Source: Clostridiales bacterium
GTDB lineage: Bacteria; Bacillota; Clostridia; Lachnospirales; Lachnospiraceae
Length of the DNA: 64,000 bases
NCBI GenBank assembly: GCA_018366495.1
Contig: JAGZHZ010000008.1
Coordinates: 1-64,000, forward strand
Direction: 5' to 3'
Below, piece after piece: positions 17,510 to 26,723 of the stretch. The number at the start of each line of letters is the position of its first letter. The stretch's first letter is position 1. The notes below the pieces were generated by a model. That model was not told the DNA's origin. It searched no databases and saw only the letters and a list, made by a program, of their open reading frames with translations. The position numbers and the translations under genes are program-made.

Positions 17510-19597
17510 TTATTCTTCTCCGGAAGTCAGTTTGTTTGCTCTGGCTTCTACTTCTTTTTCCTGAATATCAGACGGAGCCTGCTCATACCGTGTAAATTCA
17601 TATGAGAAATCACCGCTTCCACCTGTCATTGAGCGAAGTGTCGTGCAGTATCCGTACAGTTCCATCATTGGAATATCTGCCTCGATAATCTGATTTCCCT
17701 TGTGGTCTGGATTCATGCCAAGTACACGGCCTCTTCTCTTGTTCAGATCCCCCATTACGTCTCCTGTGAATCTATCCGGAACGGTTACTTTCAGGGATGC
17801 AATCGGCTCCAAAAGAACAGGAGATGCTTCCATAAATCCTTTTTTGAATGCCTGAATGGCAGCTGTTTTGAATGCCATTTCAGAGGAATCTACCGGATGA
17901 TAAGATCCATCATACAGTGTTGCTTTTACTCCTACTACCGGATATGCAGCCAGTGGTCCTTTTAATACAGATTCCTGAATACCTTTTTCTACTGCCGGGA
18001 AGTAATTCTTCGGAACGGCGCCGCCCACAACAACCTGTTCAAACTCATATGCCTTTTCTAAATCTCCAAGAGGTGCAAAACGCATTTTTACATGACCATA
18101 CTGTCCATGACCTCCTGATTGTTTTTTGTATTTTGCCTCTACATCAGAGTTTTTACGGATTGTCTCACGGAATGCTACCTTTGGCTTGCTCAGTTCAATC
18201 TCTACTTTATATTTTGTGATCAGTTTGCTTGCGATGATATCAATATGCTGATCGCCCATTCCGTAAAGCAGAGTCTGACGGTTTTCCGCATCATTTACGG
18301 ATTTCATTGTCAAATCTTCCTGCATCATCTTTGCAAGAGCCTGAGAAACTTTATCATCTTCGCCTTTTGTCTTTGCTTTGAATCTCTTGTATGTATACGG
18401 AACTGGCATGTGTAATTTACCATACTGGATCGGACGCGCTTTTGTGGATAAAGTGTTTCCTGTGGATGCAGAAAGTTTTCCGATTGCTCCGATGTCGCCC
18501 GCCATCAGCTCTTTTACTTCTACAGGTTTATTTCCTTCCAGCACATACAGTTTGCTGATCTTTTCTTCATTATCTGTGTCTGCATTGTACAAGGTATCAT
18601 CATTTTTGATCGATCCGGAGCAGACTTTGATCATAGAATATTTTCCGATGAATGGATCTACGATTGTCTTGAAAATATATGCGGACTTCGGTTTTGAAAA
18701 ATCATAGTCTGCCTCAAAGACTTCTTTTGTCTTCAGATCAATTCCTGCAAATTTCCTCTTTGATGGGTCAGGCAGATATCCAATGATATCGTTCAAAAGG
18801 TTTGCGATACCTTTTAATGCTGTGCTGGAACCTAAGGAAACAGGAACAATACTTCCATCTACGATTTCTGAGTGAAGAGCTGCGCTGATTTCTGCAACAG
18901 AGAATTCTTCTCCGCTGAAATAGCGATCCATAAATTCTTCACTTGTCTCTGCAACTGCTTCCAGCAAGTTCTCTCTGTATTTTTCGAGATACTCAACAGA
19001 GTAGTCTGGAACTGGGCATTCTTCTTTCTCATCTTTTCCAACCCATCTTCTTCCGGCCTGTTTTACAATATTGACATATCCTACAAATTCTCCATTTTCA
19101 CGAATCGGAAGATGAATCGGCGCAATCTTCTTTCCGTACAGCTCTGTCAGTTTTTCTACGATCTCTCTGAAGCTTGCACTGTCAATATCCATATTACTTA
19201 CAAAGAACATTCTAGGGAGTTTATATTTTTCACATAATTCCCATGCTTTCTGTGTTCCAACTTCTACACCGTTCTTTCCGGAAATTACAATAACTGCGGC
19301 ATCTGCTGCTGCTGCTGCCTCCTCAGCTTCTCCGACAAAGTCAAAATATCCAGGTGTATCCAGCACATTAATCTTCACATTTTTCCAGACGATTGGAACC
19401 ATTGTTGTGCTGATTGAAAATTTTCTTTTTATCTCTTCTTTATCATAATCGCTGATCGTATTTCCTTCTGTCACGTTTCCCATTCTGCTTGTGATACCGG
19501 ATAAATATGCCATTGCCTCTACCAGGCTTGTCTTTCCAGCTCCGCCATGTCCCAGAATTACCACGTTACGAATCTTGCTAGTTGTGTAAACATCCAT
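17510..19597 (-). CDS. Divergent EF-G paralog (translational GTPase)
   Basis: 695 residues with the whole five-domain EF-G architecture. Domain IV is well kept (QSGGHGQYGHV and the tip HPVDSSEMAFKTAA). The G domain is not canonical: G1 is GHGGAGKT (residues 16-23) in place of AHIDAGKT, G3 is DTPGYFDF with Tyr84 where the catalytic His normally stands, and the G4 position reads SNMD rather than NKMD. That is typical of secondary EF-G-like proteins of Clostridia and not of the housekeeping fusA, which sits in the str operon. Role unknown; slow or altered GTP hydrolysis is an inference. The start was set at an ATG after GGAGG. Confidence 0.85.
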   Translation of the reverse strand: MDVYTTSKIRNVVILGHGGAGKTSLVEAMAYLSGITSRMGNVTEGNTISDYDKEEIKRKFSISTTMVPIVWKNVKINVLDTPGYFDFVGEAEEAAAAADAAVIVISGKNGVEVGTQKAWELCEKYKLPRMFFVSNMDIDSASFREIVEKLTELYGKKIAPIHLPIRENGEFVGYVNIVKQAGRRWVGKDEKEECPVPDYSVEYLEKYRENLLEAVAETSEEFMDRYFSGEEFSVAEISAALHSEIVDGSIVPVSLGSSTALKGIANLLNDIIGYLPDPSKRKFAGIDLKTKEVFEADYDFSKPKSAYIFKTIVDPFIGKYSMIKVCSGSIKNDDTLYNADTDNEEKISKLYVLEGNKPVEVKELMAGDIGAIGKLSASTGNTLSTKARPIQYGKLHMPVPYTYKRFKAKTKGEDDKVSQALAKMMQEDLTMKSVNDAENRQTLLYGMGDQHIDIIASKLITKYKVEIELSKPKVAFRETIRKNSDVEAKYKKQSGGHGQYGHVKMRFAPLGDLEKAYEFEQVVVGGAVPKNYFPAVEKGIQESVLKGPLAAYPVVGVKATLYDGSYHPVDSSEMAFKTAAIQAFKKGFMEASPVLLEPIASLKVTVPDRFTGDVMGDLNKRRGRVLGMNPDHKGNQIIEADIPMMELYGYCTTLRSMTGGSGDFSYEFTRYEQAPSDIQEKEVEARANKLTSGEE

Positions 19598-19664
19598 AAT
19601 AATATCCTCCAATACTAGTTAGTGTCTGAGTGTTCTTCACACTCTGTATTTCTGCTATGGATAT

Positions 19665-19693
19665 ATTTTACTAAAATTGTCATAATATTTCAA
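19665..19693 (-). promoter_or_regulatory. Promoter of the EF-G paralog gene
   Basis: Minus-strand TTGAAA, 17-base spacer, TAAAAT. The leader contains a small GAGTGT/ACACTC hairpin near 19626-19646. Confidence 0.7.
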
Positions 19694-19853
19694 GCTATTT
19701 ATCTAATTTTAACAATTATTTTTTTATTTTTTTTAGATATCGTTTTTTACAAAGGCAAACATAACAGATTATTTCACTTTTTTATTGTTTTCATGTAACT
19801 TTTTGTCATATGATGTTTTTTATTGTCATTCAACAGATGGCTCGTTTTTTTCG

Positions 19854-19902
19854 CACTTTAAAGTGATATAGCATTGACATTCTTTCTAAATAATAGTAAA
19901 AT
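19854..19902 (+). promoter_or_regulatory. Promoter and palindrome upstream of aroF
   Basis: TTGACA (19874-19879), 17-base spacer, TAAAAT (19897-19902). A perfect 12-base palindrome CACTTTAAAGTG at 19854-19865 lies 8 bases upstream of the -35 box and may be a regulator site. The rest of the divergent gap (19703-19853) is AT-rich with no further element I can support. Confidence 0.7.
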
Positions 19903-19947
19903 GTAGAAGTTACTAAAAAAAGCAAAAAATATCCGAGGTATACAGAC

Positions 19948-20961
19948 ATGATTATCATAATGAAAAGAGATGCTTCACAGGAAGCAGTTGAACACGTTTC
20001 AAATATTATTCGCTCAAAAGGACTGGATGTTCATCTGTCTCAGGGGCATGAAGTAACAATCATCGGGGTTGTCGGAGACAAATCTCGTCTTGCAGATCAA
20101 AATTTAGAAATTGCTCCAGGCGTTGACCGCATTGTTCCTGTCACAGAGAGTTATAAACTTTCCAATAAAAAATTTCATCCGCAGCCATCTTCTATTAAAG
20201 TCGGAAATACAACAATCGGACCTGATACATTGACGATTATGGCTGGTCCTTGCGCAGTTGAATCAGAAGAACAGCTTCTTTTAATTGCGCATGCAGTTAA
20301 AAAAGCTGGGGCTTCCTTTGTGCGAGGCGGTGCATATAAGCCAAGAACTTCCCCATATTCTTTCCAGGGACTTGAGGAGGAAGGCCTTCGCTACATGGCA
20401 AAAGCAAAAGAAGAAACTGGCTTAAACACAATCTGTGAGGTCATCAGCGCAGAGGCGATTGACGCGGCTGTCAAATACGTCGATATGATTCAGATCGGAG
20501 CCAGAAATATGCAGAACTTCCAGCTTTTAAAAGAGGCTGGCCGTTCCGGACTTCCTGTTTTGTTAAAACGTGGTCTTGCAGCTACGATTGACGAATGGTT
20601 AAATGCTGCTGAATATATTATGTCCGAAGGAAATGAAAATGTTGTCTTATGTGAACGCGGAATCCGTACCTTTGAGACTGCAACGCGAAACACGCTTGAT
20701 ATCAGCGCCGTTCCTGTCATCAAGGCAAAATCTCACCTTCCAATTATCATAGATCCAAGTCATGCTACAGGTGTCCGTGATTATGTATCGCCGCTTGCAA
20801 AATGTGCGGTAGCTGCCGGTGCAGACGGATTGATGATCGAAGTACATAACAATCCTGCATGCGCCTTATCTGATGGTCCTCAGTCTCTGACCTTCCCTCA
20901 GTTTGAGACTCTTTCCAAAGAGTTGGTTCCATATGCAAAGTTAGCGGAAAGGAAATTTTAA
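19948..20961 (+). CDS. aroF: DAHP synthase (3-deoxy-7-phosphoheptulonate synthase)
   Basis: 337 residues of the type I-beta class. An N-terminal ferredoxin-like domain (about residues 1-70) precedes the TIM barrel, which contains AGPCAVESEEQL, RGGAYKPRTSPYSFQG and the metal/substrate segments KRGLAATIDEW and IDPSHATG. It condenses phosphoenolpyruvate with erythrose 4-phosphate, the first step of the shikimate pathway. The N-terminal domain in this class mediates feedback inhibition by Tyr/Phe or chorismate-derived products. First gene of a three-gene operon; its stop overlaps the tyrA start (TAATG). Confidence 0.96.
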   Translation: MIIIMKRDASQEAVEHVSNIIRSKGLDVHLSQGHEVTIIGVVGDKSRLADQNLEIAPGVDRIVPVTESYKLSNKKFHPQPSSIKVGNTTIGPDTLTIMAGPCAVESEEQLLLIAHAVKKAGASFVRGGAYKPRTSPYSFQGLEEEGLRYMAKAKEETGLNTICEVISAEAIDAAVKYVDMIQIGARNMQNFQLLKEAGRSGLPVLLKRGLAATIDEWLNAAEYIMSEGNENVVLCERGIRTFETATRNTLDISAVPVIKAKSHLPIIIDPSHATGVRDYVSPLAKCAVAAGADGLMIEVHNNPACALSDGPQSLTFPQFETLSKELVPYAKLAERKF

Positions 20962-22058
20962 TGAATGATTTTACTGTCGGTTTTATCGGTCTTGGGCTGA
21001 TCGGTGGTTCTATTGCCAAAGCAATTCGCCATGCGATTCCTTCGGCACATCTCATTGCTCATACAAGAAGCGGCAATACGATGAGATATGCCGTTGAGAA
21101 TCAGATTATTGATGAAGCATGCGACCAAGTCGATAACCGTTTTCATTCGTGTGATTTTATTTTCTTATGTGCGCCTGTGGAATCAAATGCTTCTTATTTA
21201 AAACTTTTAAAACCTTTTTTAAAAGAAAGTTGTATTTTGACTGATGTCGGGAGTACAAAGACAGATATCCACAAAAAAGTTGCTGAGCTTGAAATGGAGG
21301 AATTTTTTATTGGAGGTCATCCGATGGCAGGATCCGAAAAGACCGGCATCCAAAACAGTAAGCGAATTCTTCTTGAAAATGCATATTATATGATCACTCC
21401 AACTGCGAAAGTCTCAGAGGATAAAATAAAACGTTATTATAATCTCGTCCTCTCTTTCAAAGCGCTGCCTCTTATTTTATCATATGAAAAGCATGATTTT
21501 GCCACTGCGGCAATCAGTCATCTGCCCCATATTATTGCTTCTTCTCTCGTCAACCTCGTCAGAGATTCTGACTTCCCAGACGGAGTGATGAAACAGATTG
21601 CGGCCGGAGGATTTAAAGATATCACACGAATTGCATCCTCATCCCCTGAAATGTGGGAACAGATCTGTTCTACAAACAGTTCAAATATTATTCAGATTTT
21701 AGACCATTATATTGAAAGTCTGAAAATGACAAAAGCTGCACTTGAACATCATTCCGTTTCATTCATTCATAAACTTTTTGCTGATGCCAGGGAATACCGT
21801 GATTCCATCTCCGATACTTCCCGCGGACCGCTTCCAAAAAGTTATTCCCTGTACTGTGATATGATCGATGAAGCTGGTGGAATTGCAGCGCTTGCAACGA
21901 TCCTGGCCACAAACGGAATCAGTATTAAAAATATTGGTATCGTACATAACCGTGAGTTTGAAGAAGCTGTTCTGCACGTTGAGTTTTATGAGGAGTCTGC
22001 TTTGAAAAAAGCTGCTAATCTGCTGCGCCGCTATCGCTACACGATTTATGAACGATAG
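20961..22058 (+). CDS. tyrA: Prephenate dehydrogenase with ACT domain
   Basis: 365 residues. The Rossmann motif GLGLIGGSIAKAI is at about residues 9-21, and the DVGSTKTDI and GGHPMAGSEKTG segments are those of prephenate dehydrogenase. The C-terminal ACT domain starts near residue 295 (GGIAALATILATNG) and probably binds tyrosine for feedback control. It oxidatively decarboxylates prephenate to 4-hydroxyphenylpyruvate using NAD. It is translationally coupled to aroF by a one-base overlap and is followed by aroA after 17 bases. Confidence 0.95.
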   Translation: MNDFTVGFIGLGLIGGSIAKAIRHAIPSAHLIAHTRSGNTMRYAVENQIIDEACDQVDNRFHSCDFIFLCAPVESNASYLKLLKPFLKESCILTDVGSTKTDIHKKVAELEMEEFFIGGHPMAGSEKTGIQNSKRILLENAYYMITPTAKVSEDKIKRYYNLVLSFKALPLILSYEKHDFATAAISHLPHIIASSLVNLVRDSDFPDGVMKQIAAGGFKDITRIASSSPEMWEQICSTNSSNIIQILDHYIESLKMTKAALEHHSVSFIHKLFADAREYRDSISDTSRGPLPKSYSLYCDMIDEAGGIAALATILATNGISIKNIGIVHNREFEEAVLHVEFYEESALKKAANLLRRYRYTIYER

Positions 22059-22075
22059 CAGAAAGGGGCTATTTT

Positions 22076-23365
22076 ATGGATTTCAAAAGAGCATCTGCTT
22101 TAAAAGGAGAAGTCACGGTACCTGGAGATAAGTCTATCTCCCACCGTGCTGTCATGTTCGGTTCTATCTCTGAAGGTAAAACTGAAATCACAAATTTTTT
22201 AAATGGCGCCGATTGTCTATCCACAATCGACTGTTTTCGCCGTCTGGGCATCGAAATCGAAACCCTGCCGGAACGGATTGTCATTCACGGCAGAGGACTT
22301 CATGGTCTGAAAAAGCCAACTCATATTTTAGATGTTGGAAACAGCGGAACTACCACTCGGCTTCTCTGTGGTATCTTAAGCGGTCAGCCATTTGAAAGTA
22401 TTTTAGATGGAGATGATTCCATCCGCACCCGCCCAATGAAGCGCATTATCACTCCGCTTTCTCAAATGGGAGCTGAGATCACAAGCCTTAACGGTAATGG
22501 CTGTGCACCGCTGTGCATCAGAGGAACACGCTTAAAATCTATCACTTATACTTCGCCTGTCGCTTCTGCTCAGGTAAAATCAGCAATTCTGCTTGCCGGA
22601 CTTTATGCCGACGGCGAAACCAGTGTAATTGAACCTGCTCTGTCCCGCAATCATTCAGAGCTTATGCTAAACTATTTTGGTGCTGAAGTGACAACTCATA
22701 ACACTACGATTACCATTCAGCCAGATCCCGTTTTAATCGGGCAGAAAGTAAATGTTCCAGGAGATATCTCTTCGGCAGCATATTTTATTGCCGCCGCTCT
22801 CATGGTTCCCGGTTCAGAGATCCTGATCAAAAACGTGGGAATCAATCCGACACGTGATGGAATCCTGCGTGTCTGCCAAGCAATGGGAGCTGATATTACA
22901 TTGGAAAATTGTTCTTCCGGTAATGGAGAACCCACAGCAGACCTTCTGGTACGCTATACTCCCAATTTAAAAGCAACCGTTATCGGCGGAGAACTGATCC
23001 CGACATTGATTGATGAGCTTCCCATGATTGCTATTCTTGCCTGCTTTGCAGATGGCACAACAATCATTAAGGATGCTGAGGAATTAAAAGTAAAAGAGTC
23101 AAATCGGATTGATCTTGTCGCAAGAAATCTTTCTGCTATGGGTGCTAAAGTTATCGCCACAGATGATGGCTTGATTATCGAAGGCGGTCATCCGCTTCAC
23201 GGCACAGTCATTGAAACAAAATATGATCACCGCATTGCCATGTCGTTTGCCGTTGCCGCGCTTGCCGCTGACGGATTAACTCAGATCAATCATGCAGAAT
23301 GCGTTAATATCAGTTATCCTGCTTTTTATCAGCATCTTGCCTCTCTGACAGGAAGTCAGAACTGA
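22076..23365 (+). CDS. aroA: EPSP synthase (3-phosphoshikimate 1-carboxyvinyltransferase)
   Basis: 429 residues with both family signatures: GDKSISHRAVM near residues 18-28, GNSGTTTRLL near 87-96, and KVKESNRIDLVARNL near 338-352. The catalytic Asp/Glu region ELPMIAILACFADG is present, and the C-terminal YDHRIAMSFAVAAL is intact. The enzyme joins phosphoenolpyruvate to shikimate 3-phosphate. It is the last gene of aroF-tyrA-aroA. Because other shikimate genes are absent here, the operon looks like a regulatory grouping of the first, a middle and a Tyr-branch step. Confidence 0.97.
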   Translation: MDFKRASALKGEVTVPGDKSISHRAVMFGSISEGKTEITNFLNGADCLSTIDCFRRLGIEIETLPERIVIHGRGLHGLKKPTHILDVGNSGTTTRLLCGILSGQPFESILDGDDSIRTRPMKRIITPLSQMGAEITSLNGNGCAPLCIRGTRLKSITYTSPVASAQVKSAILLAGLYADGETSVIEPALSRNHSELMLNYFGAEVTTHNTTITIQPDPVLIGQKVNVPGDISSAAYFIAAALMVPGSEILIKNVGINPTRDGILRVCQAMGADITLENCSSGNGEPTADLLVRYTPNLKATVIGGELIPTLIDELPMIAILACFADGTTIIKDAEELKVKESNRIDLVARNLSAMGAKVIATDDGLIIEGGHPLHGTVIETKYDHRIAMSFAVAALAADGLTQINHAECVNISYPAFYQHLASLTGSQN

Positions 23366-23392
23366 TCTTTTTTCAAAAGAATGTGTATCTAA

Positions 23393-23441
23393 AAAAACAG
23401 AAAGATCTCTGCGATATTTTCAAGAAGATCTTTCTGTTTTT
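23393..23441. terminator. Bidirectional terminator between aroA and the thioesterase gene
   Basis: Arms AAAAACAGAAAGATCT and AGATCTTTCTGTTTTT pair perfectly over 16 positions and serve the two convergent genes. Confidence 0.92.
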
Positions 23442-23451
23442 CTGCTTTTTA

Positions 23452-23880
23452 TTATTTTGTTTGATGTGAAAGCAACATTTTCATTCCTTCATCCATATCG
23501 GGATAACTTTTTTTAAGAGAAACTGGTTTTCCCTGCCTGTCCAGAAAACAATGTCTGGATGATCCTGTACACCGAATCTCTTCTGTCTTTTTGTCTCGCA
23601 CTTCATATGCAATCTCTAAAATGATTCCATTATACTTTTGAACTGATGCCTCAATCTTTACTGTGTCTCCAAAATGGGTCATTGTCTTATATGCTGCATG
23701 AACCTCAAGGACAGGACTGATCACCCCTGCTTCTTCCATTTTTTTATATCCAATTCCAATTTGATCTAAAACATCCACCCTTGCCTCCTCAAACCATCTG
23801 ATATAATTTGAATGATGAACAATCCCCATCTGATCTGTCTCATAATACTGTACTTTATGTTCATAAACACGTCTAATCAT
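23452..23880 (-). CDS. Acyl-CoA thioesterase, YbgC/4HBT hot-dog family
   Basis: 142 residues. The motif YETDQMGIVHHSNYIRWFEEAR near residues 11-32 (given here in part: YETDQMGIVHHSNY) carries the conserved Asp and Tyr/Asn positions of YbgC-like thioesterases, and LEIAYEVRDKKTEEI matches the hot-dog core strand. Likely hydrolyses acyl-CoA or acyl-ACP; substrate unknown. It stands alone, and the 160-base gap upstream contains no clear promoter or repeat. Confidence 0.88.
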   Translation of the reverse strand: MIRRVYEHKVQYYETDQMGIVHHSNYIRWFEEARVDVLDQIGIGYKKMEEAGVISPVLEVHAAYKTMTHFGDTVKIEASVQKYNGIILEIAYEVRDKKTEEIRCTGSSRHCFLDRQGKPVSLKKSYPDMDEGMKMLLSHQTK

Positions 23881-24043
23881 TTTTTTATCCTCTTTTTCAT
23901 CTGTTATTCTGTTTATTTATACCACAAATTTTAAAAAACTTAAAGTCATTCCTAAGGCAGATTCATTTATTCCTTCTCGTCCCGTATAAATTAATTTCTC
24001 TACTTAGCAATCTGTTACGTTCTTATCCTTTTTATTGCTGTTT

Positions 24044-24697
24044 TTAATATTCTTTCTTTTTCATAAGATGGAGGCTGCAGAAAAAAGAAGCCACAAAAAA
24101 TGCCAGTACAGCAACTGCTCCCACAATCCATATCCACTCCTGATTTAATATCTGTTCTATATTTTTTATGCACTCGCCATTAAACTGCTGCATTATTTTT
24201 GCAATGCCAACCATTCCAAAGCAGATACCCATTACTCCTACAATCAAAATAATCCTTCCTTTTTCTCCTCCGAACTTAATCTGTACCGGAATGCCAAATC
24301 CTAAAATAACAAACAGTACACCTATGATGCAGACAGCCTGTCCCAGCAAAACTGCCCAGTCAACCGGCATTTGCTTTACCATAGAAAATACAATGACACA
24401 GATAACTGAAATGCCGCATCCAATGATACCCATTATCATTCCAAGCCCATATTTCTCTACTACATATTCTTTTCTGGAAACCGGAAGCGTAAATAAGAAT
24501 GCGTTTACATTCTGCTGTTCATCTATGCTCATGACGTTGATTACAAGAACGCCCGACAGTATCGTCATATATCCCAAAACAAACGATACATTTGTCGGCT
24601 CCATAGCCAGAAAAAATACAACCATCAAAATCATGATCAACAGCACTTTTTTAAAATCTTTCATCACATAACAGTCTTTTTTTATCAGACCTCTCAT
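24044..24697 (-). CDS. ABC-2 type transporter permease
   Basis: 217 residues with six predicted transmembrane helices and the order MRGLIKKDCYVMKDFKK... typical of ABC-2 permeases of the bacitracin/lantibiotic-export type (DUF-like ABC2_membrane). It overlaps the upstream ATPase gene by four bases (ATGA-type junction), so the two are coupled. Together with the GntR/YtrA-type repressor gene upstream this forms the common three-gene module that responds to cell-envelope stress or small antimicrobials; the substrate is not known. Confidence 0.85.
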   Translation of the reverse strand: MRGLIKKDCYVMKDFKKVLLIMILMVVFFLAMEPTNVSFVLGYMTILSGVLVINVMSIDEQQNVNAFLFTLPVSRKEYVVEKYGLGMIMGIIGCGISVICVIVFSMVKQMPVDWAVLLGQAVCIIGVLFVILGFGIPVQIKFGGEKGRIILIVGVMGICFGMVGIAKIMQQFNGECIKNIEQILNQEWIWIVGAVAVLAFFVASFFCSLHLMKKKEY

Positions 24698-25545
24698 TGT
24701 TTTTCCCCCTTAATCATCATCTCAATCACTTCATCTATCGTTCCCTTCTCTACAATGATTTCCGGATAATTTTCCAGATAAAACTGTCTTTGATTTGTCA
24801 GACAGCTGTATCCGAATGCTTCTTTTTTTACCTTAAGCAGATACTTCCTTTCCAATTTTCCATATTGCTTCTCGTCCACCTTAATCAGTCCGTACTGGCT
24901 TAATATCGCATCCGTCTCTTCATGCAGGACAATCTCCCCCTGATGAATCATATATAGATCATCACACAATCCTTCCAGATCACTTGAAATATGCGAACTA
25001 ATCAAAATCGCCCGCCCTTCTTCCTCCATATATTCTCTTAAAAGATCCAGAATTTCTTTTCTTGCAATTACATCCAGTCCCTCTGTCGGCTCATCTAAGA
25101 TTAAAAATTTTGCCTGATGGCTCAGCGCAATCATGACTTTCAGTTTTGCCTTCATTCCAGTAGAAAATTCCTTTATCTGTTTATCAAGCGGAATTTCTCT
25201 TTTTTCACACTGTTCGTAAAAATCATTTAGATCAAATTTCGTATATAGCGTCTTTAAAACCTGCCCAATTTCATAAGGATTCATTCTGTTAGGAAATGTA
25301 GCATTTGATAGGACAACCCCCAAGTCTTCCCGTTCTTTATTTGTCAGTTTTGTGTGATTTTTTCCAAACAGTAAAATTTCTCCGCTGTCTAAATGGATCA
25401 AATCTAAAATTGCCTTAAAAGTTGTGCTCTTCCCAGCCCCGTTTTGACCGATTAGACCTGTGATATGCCCTTCCATCACTTCCATGGAACAATGCAGTTT
25501 AAATTTTTTATACTGTTTTTCTATGTCTTTTACCTGCAGCAACAT
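24694..25545 (-). CDS. ABC transporter ATP-binding protein
   Basis: 283 residues. Walker A is GQNGAGKSTT near residues 33-42, the signature is FSTGMKAKLKV (a variant of LSGGQ typical of this subgroup) near 127, and Walker B with the catalytic Glu is FLILDEPTEG near 147-156. The C-terminal 60 residues extend beyond the nucleotide-binding fold. It partners the downstream permease. The position directly behind a YtrA-like GntR regulator suggests the Ytr/bacitracin-type exporter class, though substrate evidence is lacking. Confidence 0.93.
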   Translation of the reverse strand: MLLQVKDIEKQYKKFKLHCSMEVMEGHITGLIGQNGAGKSTTFKAILDLIHLDSGEILLFGKNHTKLTNKEREDLGVVLSNATFPNRMNPYEIGQVLKTLYTKFDLNDFYEQCEKREIPLDKQIKEFSTGMKAKLKVMIALSHQAKFLILDEPTEGLDVIARKEILDLLREYMEEEGRAILISSHISSDLEGLCDDLYMIHQGEIVLHEETDAILSQYGLIKVDEKQYGKLERKYLLKVKKEAFGYSCLTNQRQFYLENYPEIIVEKGTIDEVIEMMIKGEKQ

Positions 25546-25546
25546 T

Positions 25547-25918
25547 TTATTCCTCCAATATTAATTCAAATAAACTTCTTAGTTCCTCTGATGTCATTCC
25601 ACATCTTTTACCTTTTTGGATGGCCATTTCCAAATCGGCTTCCACCTCTTTCCGATGTTCTTCCATCAATAACTCCTGATTTGTGCTTGCCACAAAACTA
25701 CCTTTCCCGTGCACAGTAATGAGGAATCCTTCGTTTTCCAAAACATCATAAGCTTTTTTAGCAGTCAGCGCACTGATTTTTAACTCCTTTGACAAAGAAC
25801 GAACAGAGGGCAGAATATCATGTTCTTTTAATTCACCGCTTATAATCATTGATTTAATCTGATCTGTAATCTGTTCATAAATCGGCTGCATTGAAGAATT
25901 ATTGATTAAAATTTTCAT
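25547..25918 (-). CDS. GntR-family transcriptional regulator, YtrA type
   Basis: 123 residues. The winged helix (about residues 10-75) carries PIYEQITDQIKSMI and LPSVRSLSKELKISALTAKKAYDVLE, and only a short C-terminal dimerisation tail follows. Lack of a large effector domain places it in the YtrA subfamily, which represses its own operon with downstream ABC genes. The promoter upstream contains tandem AACAGTATAT repeats over the -10 box that probably form its operator. Confidence 0.92.
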   Translation of the reverse strand: MKILINNSSMQPIYEQITDQIKSMIISGELKEHDILPSVRSLSKELKISALTAKKAYDVLENEGFLITVHGKGSFVASTNQELLMEEHRKEVEADLEMAIQKGKRCGMTSEELRSLFELILEE

Positions 25919-25943
25919 CTTTTTGTTTCCTCCTGTTCTATAA

Positions 25944-25974
25944 ACAGTATATAACAGTATATAACACTTGTCAA
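25944..25974 (-). promoter_or_regulatory. Promoter and tandem operator of the GntR-ABC operon
   Basis: Minus-strand TTGACA (25969-25974), 17-base spacer, TATACT (25946-25951). Two head-to-tail AACAGTATAT copies (25944-25953, 25954-25963, plus-strand reading) cover the -10 box and spacer, as expected for autorepression by the GntR protein. Confidence 0.75.
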
Positions 25975-26035
25975 TTCCTTTTCTAAAATTTAAAACTGTT
26001 TTATCTGTTTTATTCTAATCGGATGTAAAAGTATA

Positions 26036-26086
26036 CCGAGCAGTTTTTTCTTCTGCTCGGCATACCAGATATATCATATGATATAT
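26036..26086. other. Hairpin and 18-base perfect palindrome in an intergenic gap
   Basis: CCGAGCAG/CTGCTCGG (26036-26060) is followed 8 bases later by ATATATCATATGATATAT (26069-26086). Neither has a clean U tract. The gap 25975-26202 holds no gene; apart from these and a small GGTG-AATA-CACC element I see nothing. Confidence 0.5.
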
Positions 26087-26202
26087 TTTAATATTTTCTA
26101 ATATAGGATCTTTTGCATAGCCTGTTCAGAGTTCCATGGTGAATACACCTGACAACTTTCTTTCTCCGATCTGCTGGTAAGCGACCATACACTTTCTCAG
26201 AA

Positions 26203-26233
26203 AAAGACTGCTGATTTGTATTACAGCAGTCTT
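26203..26233 (-). terminator. Terminator of the 26.2-26.7 kb gene
   Basis: Arms AAAAGACTGCTG and CAGCAGTCTTTT with a short loop; a T-rich stretch follows on the minus strand. It lies 8 bases after the stop codon. Confidence 0.88.
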
Positions 26234-26240
26234 TTATCTC

Positions 26241-26723
26241 CTATTCAGTCGGGCAAAGCACAACAATCTTTTGAGGATTTGTCTGAGGTGGAATACTGAA
26301 TGTTGTCACTGTATAATAGACTAACAATACAGAATTAGCCGGATTACATGAAAATTTTTGTCCATTTACAGTCACAATATTTGTCATCGGGCCTATATTT
26401 AGTTTCAGAGAATGATCTTCTGCTGTCAGATTTTCGTCAAAATATTTTAATGTCACATTTTGATTTGGCCGCAAGGAGGTTATGAGTTCTGCATGGTACT
26501 GCGGAGGATAAATTGCAGGCGCTGGAAGACTTGCGTCATAAAATGCTGCGATGCGCATTCCTCTGCGTAACCGTACACTGTCTATAATTACGGTTTCACT
26601 TGAAACAATAAAATTTACAATACCATTATCTGTAAGAACAGATATCATCTGTGTGCAGCAAGATGTTCCTCTGGAGATATTTTGGATAATACCTGTTACA
26701 TTTTGATACATCTTATATTCCAT
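26241..26723 (-). CDS. Hypothetical protein, probably beta-rich
   Basis: 160 residues with no signal peptide or membrane segment. The sequence is strand-rich with regular GIIQNIS-, IVNFIVS- and RLRRGMRIAAFYDA-type segments and a YPPQY motif near residue 75. That pattern is compatible with an OB-like or small beta-barrel fold present twice. There are two adjacent Cys near residues 22-23 and one near 125. It is a monocistronic gene with its own terminator. I do not recognise a characterised family and assign no function. Confidence 0.55.
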   Translation of the reverse strand: MEYKMYQNVTGIIQNISRGTSCCTQMISVLTDNGIVNFIVSSETVIIDSVRLRRGMRIAAFYDASLPAPAIYPPQYHAELITSLRPNQNVTLKYFDENLTAEDHSLKLNIGPMTNIVTVNGQKFSCNPANSVLLVYYTVTTFSIPPQTNPQKIVVLCPTE

